The position numbers and the translations under genes were made by a program. Below the pieces are notes generated by a model. The model was not told where the DNA came from, made no database searches, and saw nothing but the letters and a program-made list of their open reading frames with translations. Below, in pieces: positions 1-8,132 of a stretch of DNA of 14,494 nucleotides (positions within the stretch are counted from its first letter, which is position 1; each line of letters opens with the position of its first letter). This DNA is from Syntrophomonadaceae bacterium (lineage in GTDB: Bacteria > Bacillota > Syntrophomonadia > Syntrophomonadales > Syntrophomonadaceae), in assembly GCA_031265005.1 (NCBI GenBank), contig JAISDD010000089.1, positions 1 through 14,494 on the forward strand, written 5' to 3'.

Positions 1-480
1 ATCATGACTTCCAATGTAGGCGCCGAATCAATTAGAAACAGCAAAAAAGTAGGTTTCACCAATGTGCAGGACGCTGACAACTCTTATCAGGAAATGAAAG
101 AACAAGTCATGGAAAAACTTAAACTGACTTTCCGCCCGGAATTTATTAACCGGGTTGACGAAATGATTGTATTCCAAAGTTTAAATGAAGAAGAATTAAA
201 ACAAGTGATTTCTTTACTGATGGAAGAACTGAAACAGAGAATTGTCGAAAATGGTTTTGCTTTGGAAGTCAGTGATAAAGCGGTAGACTTTATCATGTCC
301 AAAGGCTATGATCCTAAATTTGGAGCGCGGCCTCTGAAAAGAGCTATCCAAAAATGGATAGAGGACGCTATCGCTGAAGAAATATTAAAGGCTAATATAC
401 CAACTGGCGCAAAGATTTTAGTGGACAGCGAAGGAGAAGAGATAAAACTATACAACGAACCAGTTCCGGTAAATAGTTGA
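1..480 (+). CDS. clpC: ATP-dependent Clp protease ATP-binding subunit ClpC, C-terminal part (5' truncated by window edge)
   Basis: This is the last ~159 residues of a class I Clp/Hsp100 unfoldase. The reading frame is open from base 1 (ATC ATG ACT...), so the ATG at 4 is an internal Met and the real start lies outside the window. Visible signatures are IMTSNVGA at the start (end of the second AAA+ core), then FRPEFINRVDEMIVF (box VII/sensor-1 side arginine region), then the C-terminal small D2 domain with GYDPKFGARPLKRAIQ carrying the sensor-2 GAR motif. The segment VGFTNVQDADNSYQEMK resembles Bacillus ClpC rather than ClpB or ClpA. ClpC normally works with ClpP and adaptor proteins in cytosolic proteolysis and stress control. 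The gene converges on the minus-strand gene cluster and ends 4 bp before a strong terminator. The C-terminus is complete. Confidence 0.95.
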   Translation: MMTSNVGAESIRNSKKVGFTNVQDADNSYQEMKEQVMEKLKLTFRPEFINRVDEMIVFQSLNEEELKQVISLLMEELKQRIVENGFALEVSDKAVDFIMSKGYDPKFGARPLKRAIQKWIEDAIAEEILKANIPTGAKILVDSEGEEIKLYNEPVPVNS

Positions 481-484
481 TTAT

Positions 485-524
485 AAAAAAACGGGGGGCG
501 CTTTTTAAAATCCCCCGTTTTTTT
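485..524. terminator. Bidirectional intrinsic terminator between clpC and the secA-envC-like cluster
   Basis: A perfect 13-bp inverted repeat: seven A, then CGGGGG at 485-497, a 14-nt loop, then CCCCCG plus seven T at 512-524. Both strands therefore show a GC-rich stem followed by a T tract, so it can end clpC transcription (plus) and transcription running leftward out of the EnvC-like gene (minus). Confidence 0.93.
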
Positions 525-707
525 AGTTGGCATCCCTGACTACTTTGTGTAAAGTCCAAAACAAAACTATATAAAATAAAGCCATACATTTGAGGGGCAG
601 CTGGTTGCCTCTTTATGTTTTATTAGGGCTAATGCTTCTGCTTTTCGATCTGTTCAAGGCTCAAGAGGCGATCGCAAAGCGGATTTTTCCTATGCTTTAT
701 ACTTTTA

Positions 708-1844
708 TTATATATAAGACATGGGATCGGTTGGAGTTCCATTTACCCGCACTTCAAAATGCAGGTGAGGACCAGTGCTCCAGCCGGTAGTGCCTACTTT
801 ACCTATTATCTGCCCTTTTGTGACTTCGTCTCCTACTTTGGCTATTAATACTGATTGGTGCGCATACAGAGTCGACATGTTTTTACCATGGTCAATAATT
901 ATGGTTTGTCCATAACCGCCGTTTGAAGCTGAAAATATCACCGTGCCGTCATCAGCAGCCACAATATTGGCGCCGCTAGGAGCCGCGATATCCACTCCAG
1001 TGTGTAACTTGCGCACTTGTAGAATAGGATGAAATCTCATTCCAAAAGGAGAAGTTATCGTGGAGTACCCGGGAAGCGGCCAAGTGTATACTCCTGTACC
1101 TGCTCTCCCTCCTCCGCTTTGCACCTGGATGCTGCGAATCATTTGTTCCAGCTTGTAAGAATTACTTTCTAATTCATCAATAGCTTCCTGATATTTGGCT
1201 TTCTCGTTTTGTATTGTTTGCAGCATTTTTTGTTTTTCATTCTGGCGGAATTCCAGATCATTTTTCAGGTTTTGCTGGGTGGTAAAAACTTGCTCCAGTT
1301 CCTTGGAGCTTACCTCTAAATCGCCTTTGGTCATTTCCAGTTCGGCTCGTTCTTTTTTAATAGTATTAATTAACTCTTTATCGTTAGAAACTATAACACT
1401 AAGCATTTCATAGCGGGTCAGGAAATCACTGAAGTCGTTAGAAGAAAACAATATTTCCAAATAAGAAACATTGCCGTCTTCAAATATGTAAACCAACCTA
1501 TCGCCTAGTTGTTTGGATTTTTCAGCTATTGCATGTTGTTTTATTTCAATATCTTCTTGAACTTCGGTAATTTTAATTTTTAAAACGTCAATTTTAACAG
1601 TGGTTTCAGATAAATCATCTTCCGCGTCCTTAATCTCTTTTTCCAGAACCGCCATCTGCGCAATGACGCCTTGCTCAGCTTTCTGAGTTTGATTTAGCTG
1701 CTGTTGCTGCTGATTTAAAGCTCTGTTCACATTTTGCAATTCCTGCTGGGTATCGTCTAATTGATCGGCATAAGCCGGGAACAGGGCGGACAGCATGAAT
1801 AAGGCTAACAAAAGTGCTGCTGGCAGTTTCTTTCTAATCATCAT
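708..1844 (-). CDS. EnvC-like murein hydrolase (coiled coil plus M23/LytM peptidase domain)
   Basis: A 378-aa exported peptidoglycan hydrolase or hydrolase activator. An N-terminal signal peptide (MIRKK, hydrophobic core, AYA-D cleavage near residue 26) is followed by long Gln/Glu/Lys-rich coiled coil at about 28-240, a Gly-rich linker, and an M23 domain at about 255-375. The zinc and catalytic residues look intact: H281 and D285 in HTGVD, H329 in YAH, H360 and H362 in HLH. This differs from E. coli EnvC, whose LytM domain is degenerate and only activates amidases, so direct endopeptidase activity is possible. It lies 40 bp downstream of ftsX, and ABC-like FtsEX complexes gate such coiled-coil partners at the cell surface. 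The start is odd: the GGAGG site sits 5 nt from a different ATG in another frame and 12 nt from the ATG used here (see findings). The family assignment is firm; the exact activity is inferred. Confidence 0.9.
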   Translation of the reverse strand: MMIRKKLPAALLLALFMLSALFPAYADQLDDTQQELQNVNRALNQQQQQLNQTQKAEQGVIAQMAVLEKEIKDAEDDLSETTVKIDVLKIKITEVQEDIEIKQHAIAEKSKQLGDRLVYIFEDGNVSYLEILFSSNDFSDFLTRYEMLSVIVSNDKELINTIKKERAELEMTKGDLEVSSKELEQVFTTQQNLKNDLEFRQNEKQKMLQTIQNEKAKYQEAIDELESNSYKLEQMIRSIQVQSGGGRAGTGVYTWPLPGYSTITSPFGMRFHPILQVRKLHTGVDIAAPSGANIVAADDGTVIFSASNGGYGQTIIIDHGKNMSTLYAHQSVLIAKVGDEVTKGQIIGKVGTTGWSTGPHLHFEVRVNGTPTDPMSYI

Positions 1845-1884
1845 TTTTCATATTTACCTCCTCAGTTAGAATTTTGGCCATAAA

Positions 1885-2766
1885 TTACGCTTTCAAAAAC
1901 CGGTTCAGCGAAACAAAAGTCCCTACAACACCTAATATAATTCCAATTATCAGTAAAGAAACAAATAATGGCACCAGAACCGCTGAATTTTGAACTAACG
2001 TAAACAACGTAACATCAGGAATATTTTTCACTATGGAGCGATAACATATATTGAGAAAAAGAACTGCAAACAATGAGCCTACTGTTCCCATAGATATTCC
2101 TTCCAAAAAAAAGGGCCAGCGAATAAACCAGTTAGTGGCCCCAATAAGTCTCATCAAATAAATTTCTTTACGTCTGGAAAATATTGCCAATCGAATGCTG
2201 GTAGCCACTAAAAATACTGCGCCGAAGGCTAAAACAATAATCAAAGCAATACTAAGGTTCTTAACCCAAACTGTTACTTGAAAGAGTTTTTCCACAAAAC
2301 CTTGTCCATAGTTGATTTTGTAAATGCCAGCTATATTGCTCATGGCAATAGCCAAGTCTTGAACTTGATGCGCGTCAACCGCTTTAATCTTAAAAGTATT
2401 CGGCAAAGGATTCTCACCGATCAGCGAATTCAGATCATTAGTATTAAGATTACTTTGCAGTTTGGCTAACGATTCATCTTTAGAAACAAACGCTATCGAT
2501 TGTATCCCGGACATTTGCTCAATTTGATTTTGGATGTCCTGCATTTGACTATCTAATAACGAATTATCTAAAAAAACCACTATCTCCAAATCTGATTCCA
2601 AACGATCAATAAAATTGTTAGCATTTAAAGTTATTAACAACGCTAAACCCACAATAAAAATGCAAATAGCGATAGTCGTGATAGTGGCAATTGTCAATAT
2701 GCGGTTCCTGACTATAGAAAGCATTGCTTCCCGAGAAAAATATTTCAGGTTACTAAAGAAATTCAT
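1885..2766 (-). CDS. ftsX: Cell division protein FtsX (ABC-type permease-like subunit)
   Basis: A 293-aa integral membrane protein with the FtsX layout: a short cytoplasmic N-terminus with SREAMLSIVRNR, TM1 at about 23-47, an extracytoplasmic domain at about 50-165 (the part that contacts the hydrolase partner), then TM2 near 170-195, TM3 near 218-241 and TM4 near 262-285. FtsX does not transport a substrate; with FtsE it transmits ATP hydrolysis to cell-wall hydrolases during division or elongation. Its ATG overlaps the ftsE stop codon as ATGA (2763-2766), a typical translational-coupling arrangement. The EnvC-like hydrolase follows directly. Length and context match the family well. Confidence 0.95.
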   Translation of the reverse strand: MNFFSNLKYFSREAMLSIVRNRILTIATITTIAICIFIVGLALLITLNANNFIDRLESDLEIVVFLDNSLLDSQMQDIQNQIEQMSGIQSIAFVSKDESLAKLQSNLNTNDLNSLIGENPLPNTFKIKAVDAHQVQDLAIAMSNIAGIYKINYGQGFVEKLFQVTVWVKNLSIALIIVLAFGAVFLVATSIRLAIFSRRKEIYLMRLIGATNWFIRWPFFLEGISMGTVGSLFAVLFLNICYRSIVKNIPDVTLFTLVQNSAVLVPLFVSLLIIGIILGVVGTFVSLNRFLKA

Positions 2767-3443
2767 CTGAGTTCCCCCGCGTTAGTTTCCGATATTATTT
2801 TGCCTTTTCCCAAAACGATTACCCTTTTGCGGGATGCTTTAACCAGCTCTAAAGCGTGAGTAGCCATAATTACCGTAGTGCCTTTCCGGTTTATATCATA
2901 TAAAAGATCCATGATCCCTATAGAAGTTTCTCGGTCAAGATTTCCAGTCGGTTCATCAGCTATCAGTATGACCGGCCGATTAATTAAAGCTCTGGCAATA
3001 CCGATTCTTTGCTGTTCTCCTCCTGAAAGCTGTCCTGGAAATGATTTTTCCTTGCCGATAAGCCCTACCATACTTAAAACATCCAGCACCCGAGGACGGA
3101 TTTCTTTTGTTTTAGCTCCGATAACTTCCATGGCAAAAGCAATGTTTTCAAAAACCGTTTTATTTTCTAATAATTTGAAATCTTGGAAAACCATCCCGAT
3201 AGATCTTCTCATTATGGGAATTTGTTTTTTCTTCATACGAATAATACTGTGGGAATTTATGAATATTTGGCCTCGCGAAGGTACTTCCTCCCGATTAAGA
3301 AGTTTAGTGAAAGTAGATTTCCCTGCGCCGCTGTGCCCCATTAAAAAAACAAATTCACCCCGATTAATCTTTATAGAAACATCGTCTAAAGCTTTAACTC
3401 CATTGGGATAAATTTTCGAAACATTATAAAATTGAACTAACAT
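2763..3443 (-). CDS. ftsE: Cell division ATP-binding protein FtsE
   Basis: A 226-aa ABC ATPase of standard FtsE length. Motifs in order: Walker A GHSGAGKST at 36-44, Q-loop in VFQDFKLL near 86-92, ABC signature LSGGEQQR at 139-146, Walker B VILIADEP at 158-165 followed by TGNLD, and the H-loop histidine at 196 in ATHAL. FtsE energises FtsX at the inner face of the membrane. The start ATG has only a weak ribosome binding site (GGGGG about 14 nt upstream), so translation initiation may be modest. The spacer to the upstream transketolase gene is 73 bp, and no terminator or convincing promoter was recognised in it. An FtsE rather than another ABC ATPase is supported by the ftsX overlap. Confidence 0.96.
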   Translation of the reverse strand: MLVQFYNVSKIYPNGVKALDDVSIKINRGEFVFLMGHSGAGKSTFTKLLNREEVPSRGQIFINSHSIIRMKKKQIPIMRRSIGMVFQDFKLLENKTVFENIAFAMEVIGAKTKEIRPRVLDVLSMVGLIGKEKSFPGQLSGGEQQRIGIARALINRPVILIADEPTGNLDRETSIGIMDLLYDINRKGTTVIMATHALELVKASRKRVIVLGKGKIISETNAGELR

Positions 3444-3516
3444 GAATTATCCAGTTACCCCCATAGGCCATTTGTATTTTCAAATATTCTACAAAAATTT
3501 CCTAAAACCTTTTGAA

Positions 3517-4455
3517 TTATCCTTTCAAGTTGAGTAATTTGTGGATATTAGTCATGATTTGTCCGACGTTCAGGCCGTAAAAGTCTAACAGCTCGTCCGG
3601 CTTTCCCGATTGTCCAAATACGTCAGGCAAACCCATGCGTAAAACCGGAACAGGATAATATGAGCAAACTGTTTCACAAACAGCGCTGCCCAAACCGCCA
3701 ATAATATTGTGTTCTTCTACCGTCAAAACAGCGCCGCTTCTTTTGGCTGCTTGAATAAGCAACATTTCATCCAGCGGTTTAATGGAATACATGTCTATAA
3801 CTCCCACATTAATCCCCTGATTTTCCAAAAGCGCTGCTGCCTGCAAAGAAGGTTCCACCATTATGCCGCAGGCGACAATAACAGCATCGTTTCCTATTTT
3901 TAATTCGCTGCCTTTGCCTATTTGAAAATCGTAATTATCATCATAAATAACCGGAACCTGGGGACGCCCTAAACGCAAATAACACGGCCCGCTACTTTCG
4001 TATATGGCCGTCAGGGCTTTTTTTACAGCAATGGCGTCGGCTGGTACGATAACTTTCATGTTAGGAACGGAACGCATTAAAGCTATATCTTCCACCGCTT
4101 GATGTGAGCCTCCGTCTTCACCCACTGTTATTCCGGCATGGGTAGCGGCTACAGTCACATCTAATTTCCCGTATGCCAGCGAATTTCGTATCTGTTCAAA
4201 AGCGCGTCCGGTCGCGAATATAGCAAAAGAACTGGCAAAAACTTTCTTACCGCTGGCCGCTAATCCGGCCGCCATTCCTATCATATTTTGTTCGGCGATA
4301 CCAGCGTTTATAAAGCGTTCTGGAAAAGCTTTGGCAAAATCGATCGTTTTAGTTGATTTTGACAGATCCGCGTCCAAAACCAATACGTCATTATATTTAC
4401 GGCCTAATTCTATCAAAGCTTTTCCATAAGCATCGCGAGTCGCAATTTTCTCCAA
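3517..4455 (-). CDS. Transketolase, C-terminal subunit (pyrimidine-binding and C-terminal domains)
   Basis: A 312-aa protein corresponding to the second half of a split transketolase. It shows the pyrimidine-binding domain with GIAEQNMIG, where E55 is the expected glutamate that activates thiamine diphosphate, then EDGGSHQAVEDIALMRSVPNM (H118 in the substrate-site loop) and a C-terminal domain from about 185 onward. With the N-terminal subunit encoded just upstream it should form the enzyme that exchanges two-carbon units in the pentose phosphate pathway. The start is TTG, chosen because AGGAGGAG lies 5 nt upstream and the first residues (EKIATRDAYGKAL) fit the family N-terminus. A split 1-deoxyxylulose-5-phosphate synthase-like enzyme is an alternative for such halves, but the motifs and length favour transketolase. 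Confidence 0.92.
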   Translation of the reverse strand: MEKIATRDAYGKALIELGRKYNDVLVLDADLSKSTKTIDFAKAFPERFINAGIAEQNMIGMAAGLAASGKKVFASSFAIFATGRAFEQIRNSLAYGKLDVTVAATHAGITVGEDGGSHQAVEDIALMRSVPNMKVIVPADAIAVKKALTAIYESSGPCYLRLGRPQVPVIYDDNYDFQIGKGSELKIGNDAVIVACGIMVEPSLQAAALLENQGINVGVIDMYSIKPLDEMLLIQAAKRSGAVLTVEEHNIIGGLGSAVCETVCSYYPVPVLRMGLPDVFGQSGKPDELLDFYGLNVGQIMTNIHKLLNLKG

Positions 4456-4496
4456 TGAAGCTCCTCCTGACTATCAAAATTAATAAACTAACTTTT

Positions 4497-5348
4497 TTAA
4501 AGAGCGCTTTGTTGTGAATAAAGCTCTTTTAAGGCTCGCTCTACCTCATCCGGGTTAGGAGCAGCTCCATGCCATTCGACTTTGTTTTCCATAAACGAAC
4601 AGCCTTTGCCTTTTACCGTTTGCGCCAGCAGTAAAGCAGGCTTGCCTTTAGTGCGCCCGGCTTGCTCTAAAGCCGAAATAATTTGTTCAAAATCATGGCC
4701 GTCGGCAATGGCAAAAGAAGCCCATCCGAAGGAATTAAATTTTTCCATTATAGGTTCCACCGACATAACATCCTGCAGAAAGCCGTCAATTTGTAATTTA
4801 TTATTATCAACAATAGCCACTAAATTGTCTAATTTATAATGAGCCGCAGCCATTGCCGCTTCCCAAACCATGCCTTCTTGCAATTCCCCGTCTCCTAATA
4901 AAACGTAAACTCTGTACGCTTTTTTATCAATTTTGGCCGCCAAAGCCATACCGACCGCCCACGAAAAACCTTGTCCCAAAGATCCAGTGGAAGCGTCAAT
5001 ACCGGCCAGTTTAAGATAATCCGGATGTCCTTGCAAAGGGCTACCTAATTTGCGCAATCCAGTCAGAAAATCTTTAGGAAAATAACCGCGTTCAGCCAAA
5101 GTCGCATACAGGGCAGGCGCGGCGTGTCCTTTGCTAAGCACAAAACGATCCCGTTCTTGCTTGTCAGGATACTGCGGATCAATATCCATTTCGTGAAAAT
5201 ATAAGCACGTCAAAATATCCACCGCCGATAAGGAACCCCCGCTGTGCCCCGATCCTGATAGTCCCAGCATTTTAATCAGCTCCGCTCGGATAATCAAAGC
5301 TTTTTGAGAAAGCAGTTTTAATTGGTCCGCTTTTAATGCGCTATTCAC
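4497..5348 (-). CDS. Transketolase, N-terminal subunit (thiamine diphosphate pyrophosphate-binding domain)
   Basis: A 283-aa protein matching the first half of transketolase. Features: SGSGHSGGSLS (H35), SKGHAAPALYA (H74), GSLGQGFSWAVGMALA, the thiamine diphosphate motif starting GDGE at 152-155 and ending at VDNN near 180-183, and a late QTVKGKG segment. It should bind Mg-thiamine diphosphate at the interface with the C-terminal subunit encoded 41 bp downstream. The start is GTG with GGAGG 5 nt upstream. The prfB stop codon lies 11 bp upstream and immediately precedes this ribosome binding site, so the gene is probably cotranscribed with prfB. Split transketolases of this kind are common in anaerobic Bacillota and archaea. 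Confidence 0.93.
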   Translation of the reverse strand: MNSALKADQLKLLSQKALIIRAELIKMLGLSGSGHSGGSLSAVDILTCLYFHEMDIDPQYPDKQERDRFVLSKGHAAPALYATLAERGYFPKDFLTGLRKLGSPLQGHPDYLKLAGIDASTGSLGQGFSWAVGMALAAKIDKKAYRVYVLLGDGELQEGMVWEAAMAAAHYKLDNLVAIVDNNKLQIDGFLQDVMSVEPIMEKFNSFGWASFAIADGHDFEQIISALEQAGRTKGKPALLLAQTVKGKGCSFMENKVEWHGAAPNPDEVERALKELYSQQSAL

Positions 5349-5359
5349 AATTTCCTCCT

Positions 5360-6467
5360 CTAACTTTTACGAGTATTTTTTTGCTGTAAAACTCCATAAA
5401 TCAAATCATCAATTTCGCCATCCATAACAGCTTGTATTTGTCCTATTTCCATATTGGTCCGGTGGTCTTTGACTAACGAAAAAGGATTCATCGTATAAGA
5501 TCTAATCTGACTGCCCCAAGCAATTTCTTTATATTCGCCCTTAAATTTTTGCAGCATATCTTCATTGGCTTTTTGTTTGAGGGTAAAGAGTTTGGCCTGC
5601 AATATTTTCATCGCGGCCAAGCGGTTGGCATGCTGTGATCTTTGGTTTTGACACTGAACCACTAACCCGGTAGGCAAATGTGTAATACGGACGGCTGAAT
5701 CAGTTTTATTTACATGCTGGCCGCCTGCGCCGCTGGAACGATAAGTATCTATCTGTAAGTCTTCGCTGTTGATAACAATTTCCAAATCTTCATCTATTTC
5801 AGGTAAAGCCGATAAAGACGCAAAAGAAGTATGCCTCCGCCCTGAAGCGTCAAAAGGAGAAATCCTTACCAGCCGGTGAACGCCTTCCTCACACTTTAAT
5901 TTACCATAAGCATATAGCCCGTTTACTAAAAAGGTTACACTTTTTATCCCCGCTTCATCACCAGCCAATAAATCCAAAATTTCCGTTTGATACCCGGATG
6001 TTTCCGCCCAGCGGGTGTACATACGCAATAACATTTCCACCCAATCCTGAGCTTCAGTGCCTCCGGCACCAGCATGTAAAGAAATGATAGCATTCAATTT
6101 ATCATGCTCATCGGAAAACAAAACTAAAAGTTCAAATTCCCGATAGTCACGCACTAATTTTTGCAAATCAGCATCTATCTCGGAAATGAACTCTTCCTCA
6201 TGCTCTTTTTCCGCCAATTCGATAAAATCTTGGATATAATCAACCCTGTTCCACAAATCATTAAACTTATTTATACTTGTTTCCAAAGAACTTATTTCTT
6301 TCAAAACACTTTGCGCTTCAATATTATTATCCCAGAAATCGACAGCAGAGGCTTTTATTTGCAATTGTTCCAAAGCATCTGTTTTTTTGTCAATGTCAAA
6401 GAGATTCCCTCATTTCCGCTAATTTTTTGAATATCTCAGAACATGTGGCCTTAGGATCCTCAATCAT
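5360..6467 (-). CDS. prfB: Peptide chain release factor 2, expressed by programmed +1 frameshift
   Basis: RF2 recognises UGA and UAA stop codons and triggers peptide release. The main reading frame (5360-6397) carries the SPF tripeptide at about residue 203-205 and the catalytic GGQ at about 248-250 within SSGAGGQHVNKTDSAVR. The gene really starts at the ATG at 6467 with AAGGGG 8 nt upstream. That frame reads 23 codons (MIEDPKATCS..., ending MRESL) and meets an in-frame TGA at 6396-6398. Slipping +1 at CTT TGA C continues as DIDKKTDALEQ into the main frame, giving about 368 residues, the normal RF2 length. This is the classic autoregulation: low RF2 leaves UGA unread and favours the frameshift. 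The gene sits between motB and the transketolase genes. Confidence 0.96.
6395..6410 (-). promoter_or_regulatory. Programmed +1 ribosomal frameshift site of prfB
   Basis: The minus strand reads AGG-GAA-TCT-CTT-TGA-C in the zero frame. The slippery CTT followed by the TGA stop and then C is identical to the conserved RF2 site. Upstream, the Shine-Dalgarno-like stimulator is AGGGA rather than the usual AGGGGG, because the second codon is GAA instead of GGG. The frame before the stop and the frame after it are both clearly RF2-like, so the shift is required for a full protein. Confidence 0.93.
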
Positions 6468-6511
6468 CGTTTTCGCCCCTTCTTTTCCCGGCTTTATAAT
6501 GAATTTATATT

Positions 6512-7345
6512 CTAAACATTAGCCGCCGGCGTCTCAAAATAGTCATACTTTGCTTTTAATATTACAATATCCACGCGTCTATTCATAGACCTAGTTAAAC
6601 TATCTTCATTAGGGACCAAAGGACGATATTCCCCGTAACCGATGACAGAAATACGCTCCGCTGGCACTAAGCCGTCTTCGTTCAAAACATGCACAACATT
6701 AGTCGCTCGCAAAACTGATAATTCCCAGTTAGAAGGAAAACGAGCATTATTGATAGGTAAATTGTCCGTATGACCTTCCACGCGAATAAAATTAGGAACA
6801 TCTACTAAAAGGCTGCCCACTTGGATGATTAAATTACGAGCGCGGCTAGTCAGCTGATCAGAGCCGCTTTCAAATAATAAGTTATCTTTAAGGCTTATCA
6901 CCAAACCCCGCTCCTGCTGATAAATAATTATTTCATCGCTCAACTTAGGAAGCGGAAGAACGCCAGTTTGCTGTTGTTCGGAACTTTGGCTGTCTTCATT
7001 TTCTATGTACTGACTTATACTTTCCATAACAGAGTTTATTTGCGCTTGTTCTTGTCTAATCTCGTTCAGTATGCTCTCGCTGTCAGCATCTTGGGGTTGC
7101 TGCGTATCATCCGGCCTAACAATAGTGGGAAAATCAAGCACTGATTCCTGTCCGCTGAATACCATGCTCAAAGCATTGGCCATTTGGGCGTATTTATTCA
7201 TATCTACTTGGCTCATAGAATATAGGATTACAAAAAACACCATAAGCAAAGTAATGAAATCAGCATAGCTTAAAAGCCAGCGCTCCATCCCTGCGCCGCC
7301 GCCTACTCCGCCTTCGGCTTTGTTTTTCTTTTTAGGTTTGGCCAT
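6512..7345 (-). CDS. motB: Flagellar motor stator protein MotB (OmpA-like peptidoglycan-binding)
   Basis: A 277-aa stator subunit. A short basic, Gly-rich cytoplasmic N-terminus is followed by one transmembrane helix at about 24-44 containing the ion-carrying aspartate D29 in SYADFITLLMVFF. A Gln/Ser/Glu-rich plug and linker region spans about 65-130, and an OmpA-like domain at about 140-262 includes VEGHTDNLPI and NRRVDIVI, which anchor the stator to peptidoglycan. With MotA it forms the ion channel that drives rotation. Whether it uses protons or sodium cannot be decided from the sequence alone. Its ribosome binding site GAGGAGAA lies inside the last codons of motA, and the motA stop is 4 bp before the ATG, so the two genes are tightly coupled. 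Confidence 0.96.
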   Translation of the reverse strand: MAKPKKKNKAEGGVGGGAGMERWLLSYADFITLLMVFFVILYSMSQVDMNKYAQMANALSMVFSGQESVLDFPTIVRPDDTQQPQDADSESILNEIRQEQAQINSVMESISQYIENEDSQSSEQQQTGVLPLPKLSDEIIIYQQERGLVISLKDNLLFESGSDQLTSRARNLIIQVGSLLVDVPNFIRVEGHTDNLPINNARFPSNWELSVLRATNVVHVLNEDGLVPAERISVIGYGEYRPLVPNEDSLTRSMNRRVDIVILKAKYDYFETPAANV

Positions 7346-7349
7346 ATAT

Positions 7350-8132
7350 CTAATTCTCCTCAGCTTTATTATTCAGTTCTTTTTTGATATCCTCTGATAA
7401 GAACGTCATAAGTTTTTCCCTTATTACACGAGGATTTTCTCCGGCCTGAACCGAAAGAATACCTTCCAGAATCATTTCCATAAGTAGCAATTCTCTTTTC
7501 GTTTTGACTTTAATCTTATTCCCGAAAGGAATCCAAAGCAAGTTAGCGGAAGAAATACCATAAAGAGTAGCCAGGAAAGCTACAGCTATAGCAGCCGATA
7601 ATTCTTCCGGGTTCGATAAATTACTGAGTACGTTTACCATGCCCATGACCGTCCCGATTATGCCCATTGTAGGGCCAAATCCTCCCGCGGTCATAAAGAT
7701 TTCGGACCCTACTTTTTGTTCGTCTTCGTAAGCTTGTATCTCCATCTCCAGCATATTACGGGTAAGCTCAGGGTCAGTGCCGTCTATAACCAGATTCAAC
7801 CCTCGCGCAAAAAAGGGATTTTCTATGTCATTTATTTTAGCTTCCAAACTCAGCAGCCCTTCCCGGCGGGCTGAATCCGCTATGGCTACTAAAGATTCCA
7901 ATACATTTGCATAATCTATTTTTTTATCTGTAAACACCGCTTTAAAAATAGCGGGCATCTTTTTCAAGTCGGCAAGAGTAAAACTCATTACTGTCGCTCC
8001 GATAGTACCGCCGAAAACAATAACGAAAGCGGAAGGAACTACCAGCATTGATAAGGAACCGCCTTCTTCTAAAAAACCCAACAATAACAGCCCAAAACCT
8101 ATTACTATCCCAACAATACTAGTTATATCCAT
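7350..8132 (-). CDS. motA: Flagellar motor stator protein MotA
   Basis: A 260-aa four-helix membrane protein of the MotA/PomA family. TM1 is near 4-22 and TM2 near 28-50, followed by a large cytoplasmic loop with SARREGLLSLE at about 87-97 that carries the arginines expected to contact FliG. TM3 includes GPTMGIIGTVMGMVN with the conserved proline P154, and TM4 includes AIAVAFLATLYGISSANLLW. It pairs with MotB to form the stator. The ATG overlaps the secA stop codon as TAATG (1-nt overlap at 8132), with AGAGG about 9 nt upstream inside secA, so it is probably translated in step with secA. Finding motAB between secA and prfB rather than in a chemotaxis or fla operon is unusual. Confidence 0.96.
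   Translation of the reverse strand: MDITSIVGIVIGFGLLLLGFLEEGGSLSMLVVPSAFVIVFGGTIGATVMSFTLADLKKMPAIFKAVFTDKKIDYANVLESLVAIADSARREGLLSLEAKINDIENPFFARGLNLVIDGTDPELTRNMLEMEIQAYEDEQKVGSEIFMTAGGFGPTMGIIGTVMGMVNVLSNLSNPEELSAAIAVAFLATLYGISSANLLWIPFGNKIKVKTKRELLLMEMILEGILSVQAGENPRVIREKLMTFLSEDIKKELNNKAEEN

Noticed and set aside
664..680. GCGATCGC octamer, as in cyanobacterial HIP1 repeats
   Set aside because: I noticed a single copy only, and the gene content is not cyanobacterial, so it is treated as chance.
590..790. Plus-strand ORF of 66 codons starting TTG, with a hydrophobic first half
   Set aside because: No ribosome binding site, its 3' third lies inside the EnvC-like gene on the other strand, and the protein matches nothing I recognise. 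The 525-707 spacer is better read as the trailer between the EnvC-like gene and the shared terminator.
2878..3411. Long plus-strand open frame of 177 codons opposite ftsE
   Set aside because: It is the antisense shadow of ftsE, whose Walker A, signature and Walker B motifs are unmistakable.
4475..4530. Inverted repeat AAAGAGC / GCTCTTT at the end of the transketolase N-terminal subunit gene
   Set aside because: The arms are inside or next to coding sequence, the loop is long, and no sufficient T tract follows on the minus strand, so it does not qualify as a terminator.
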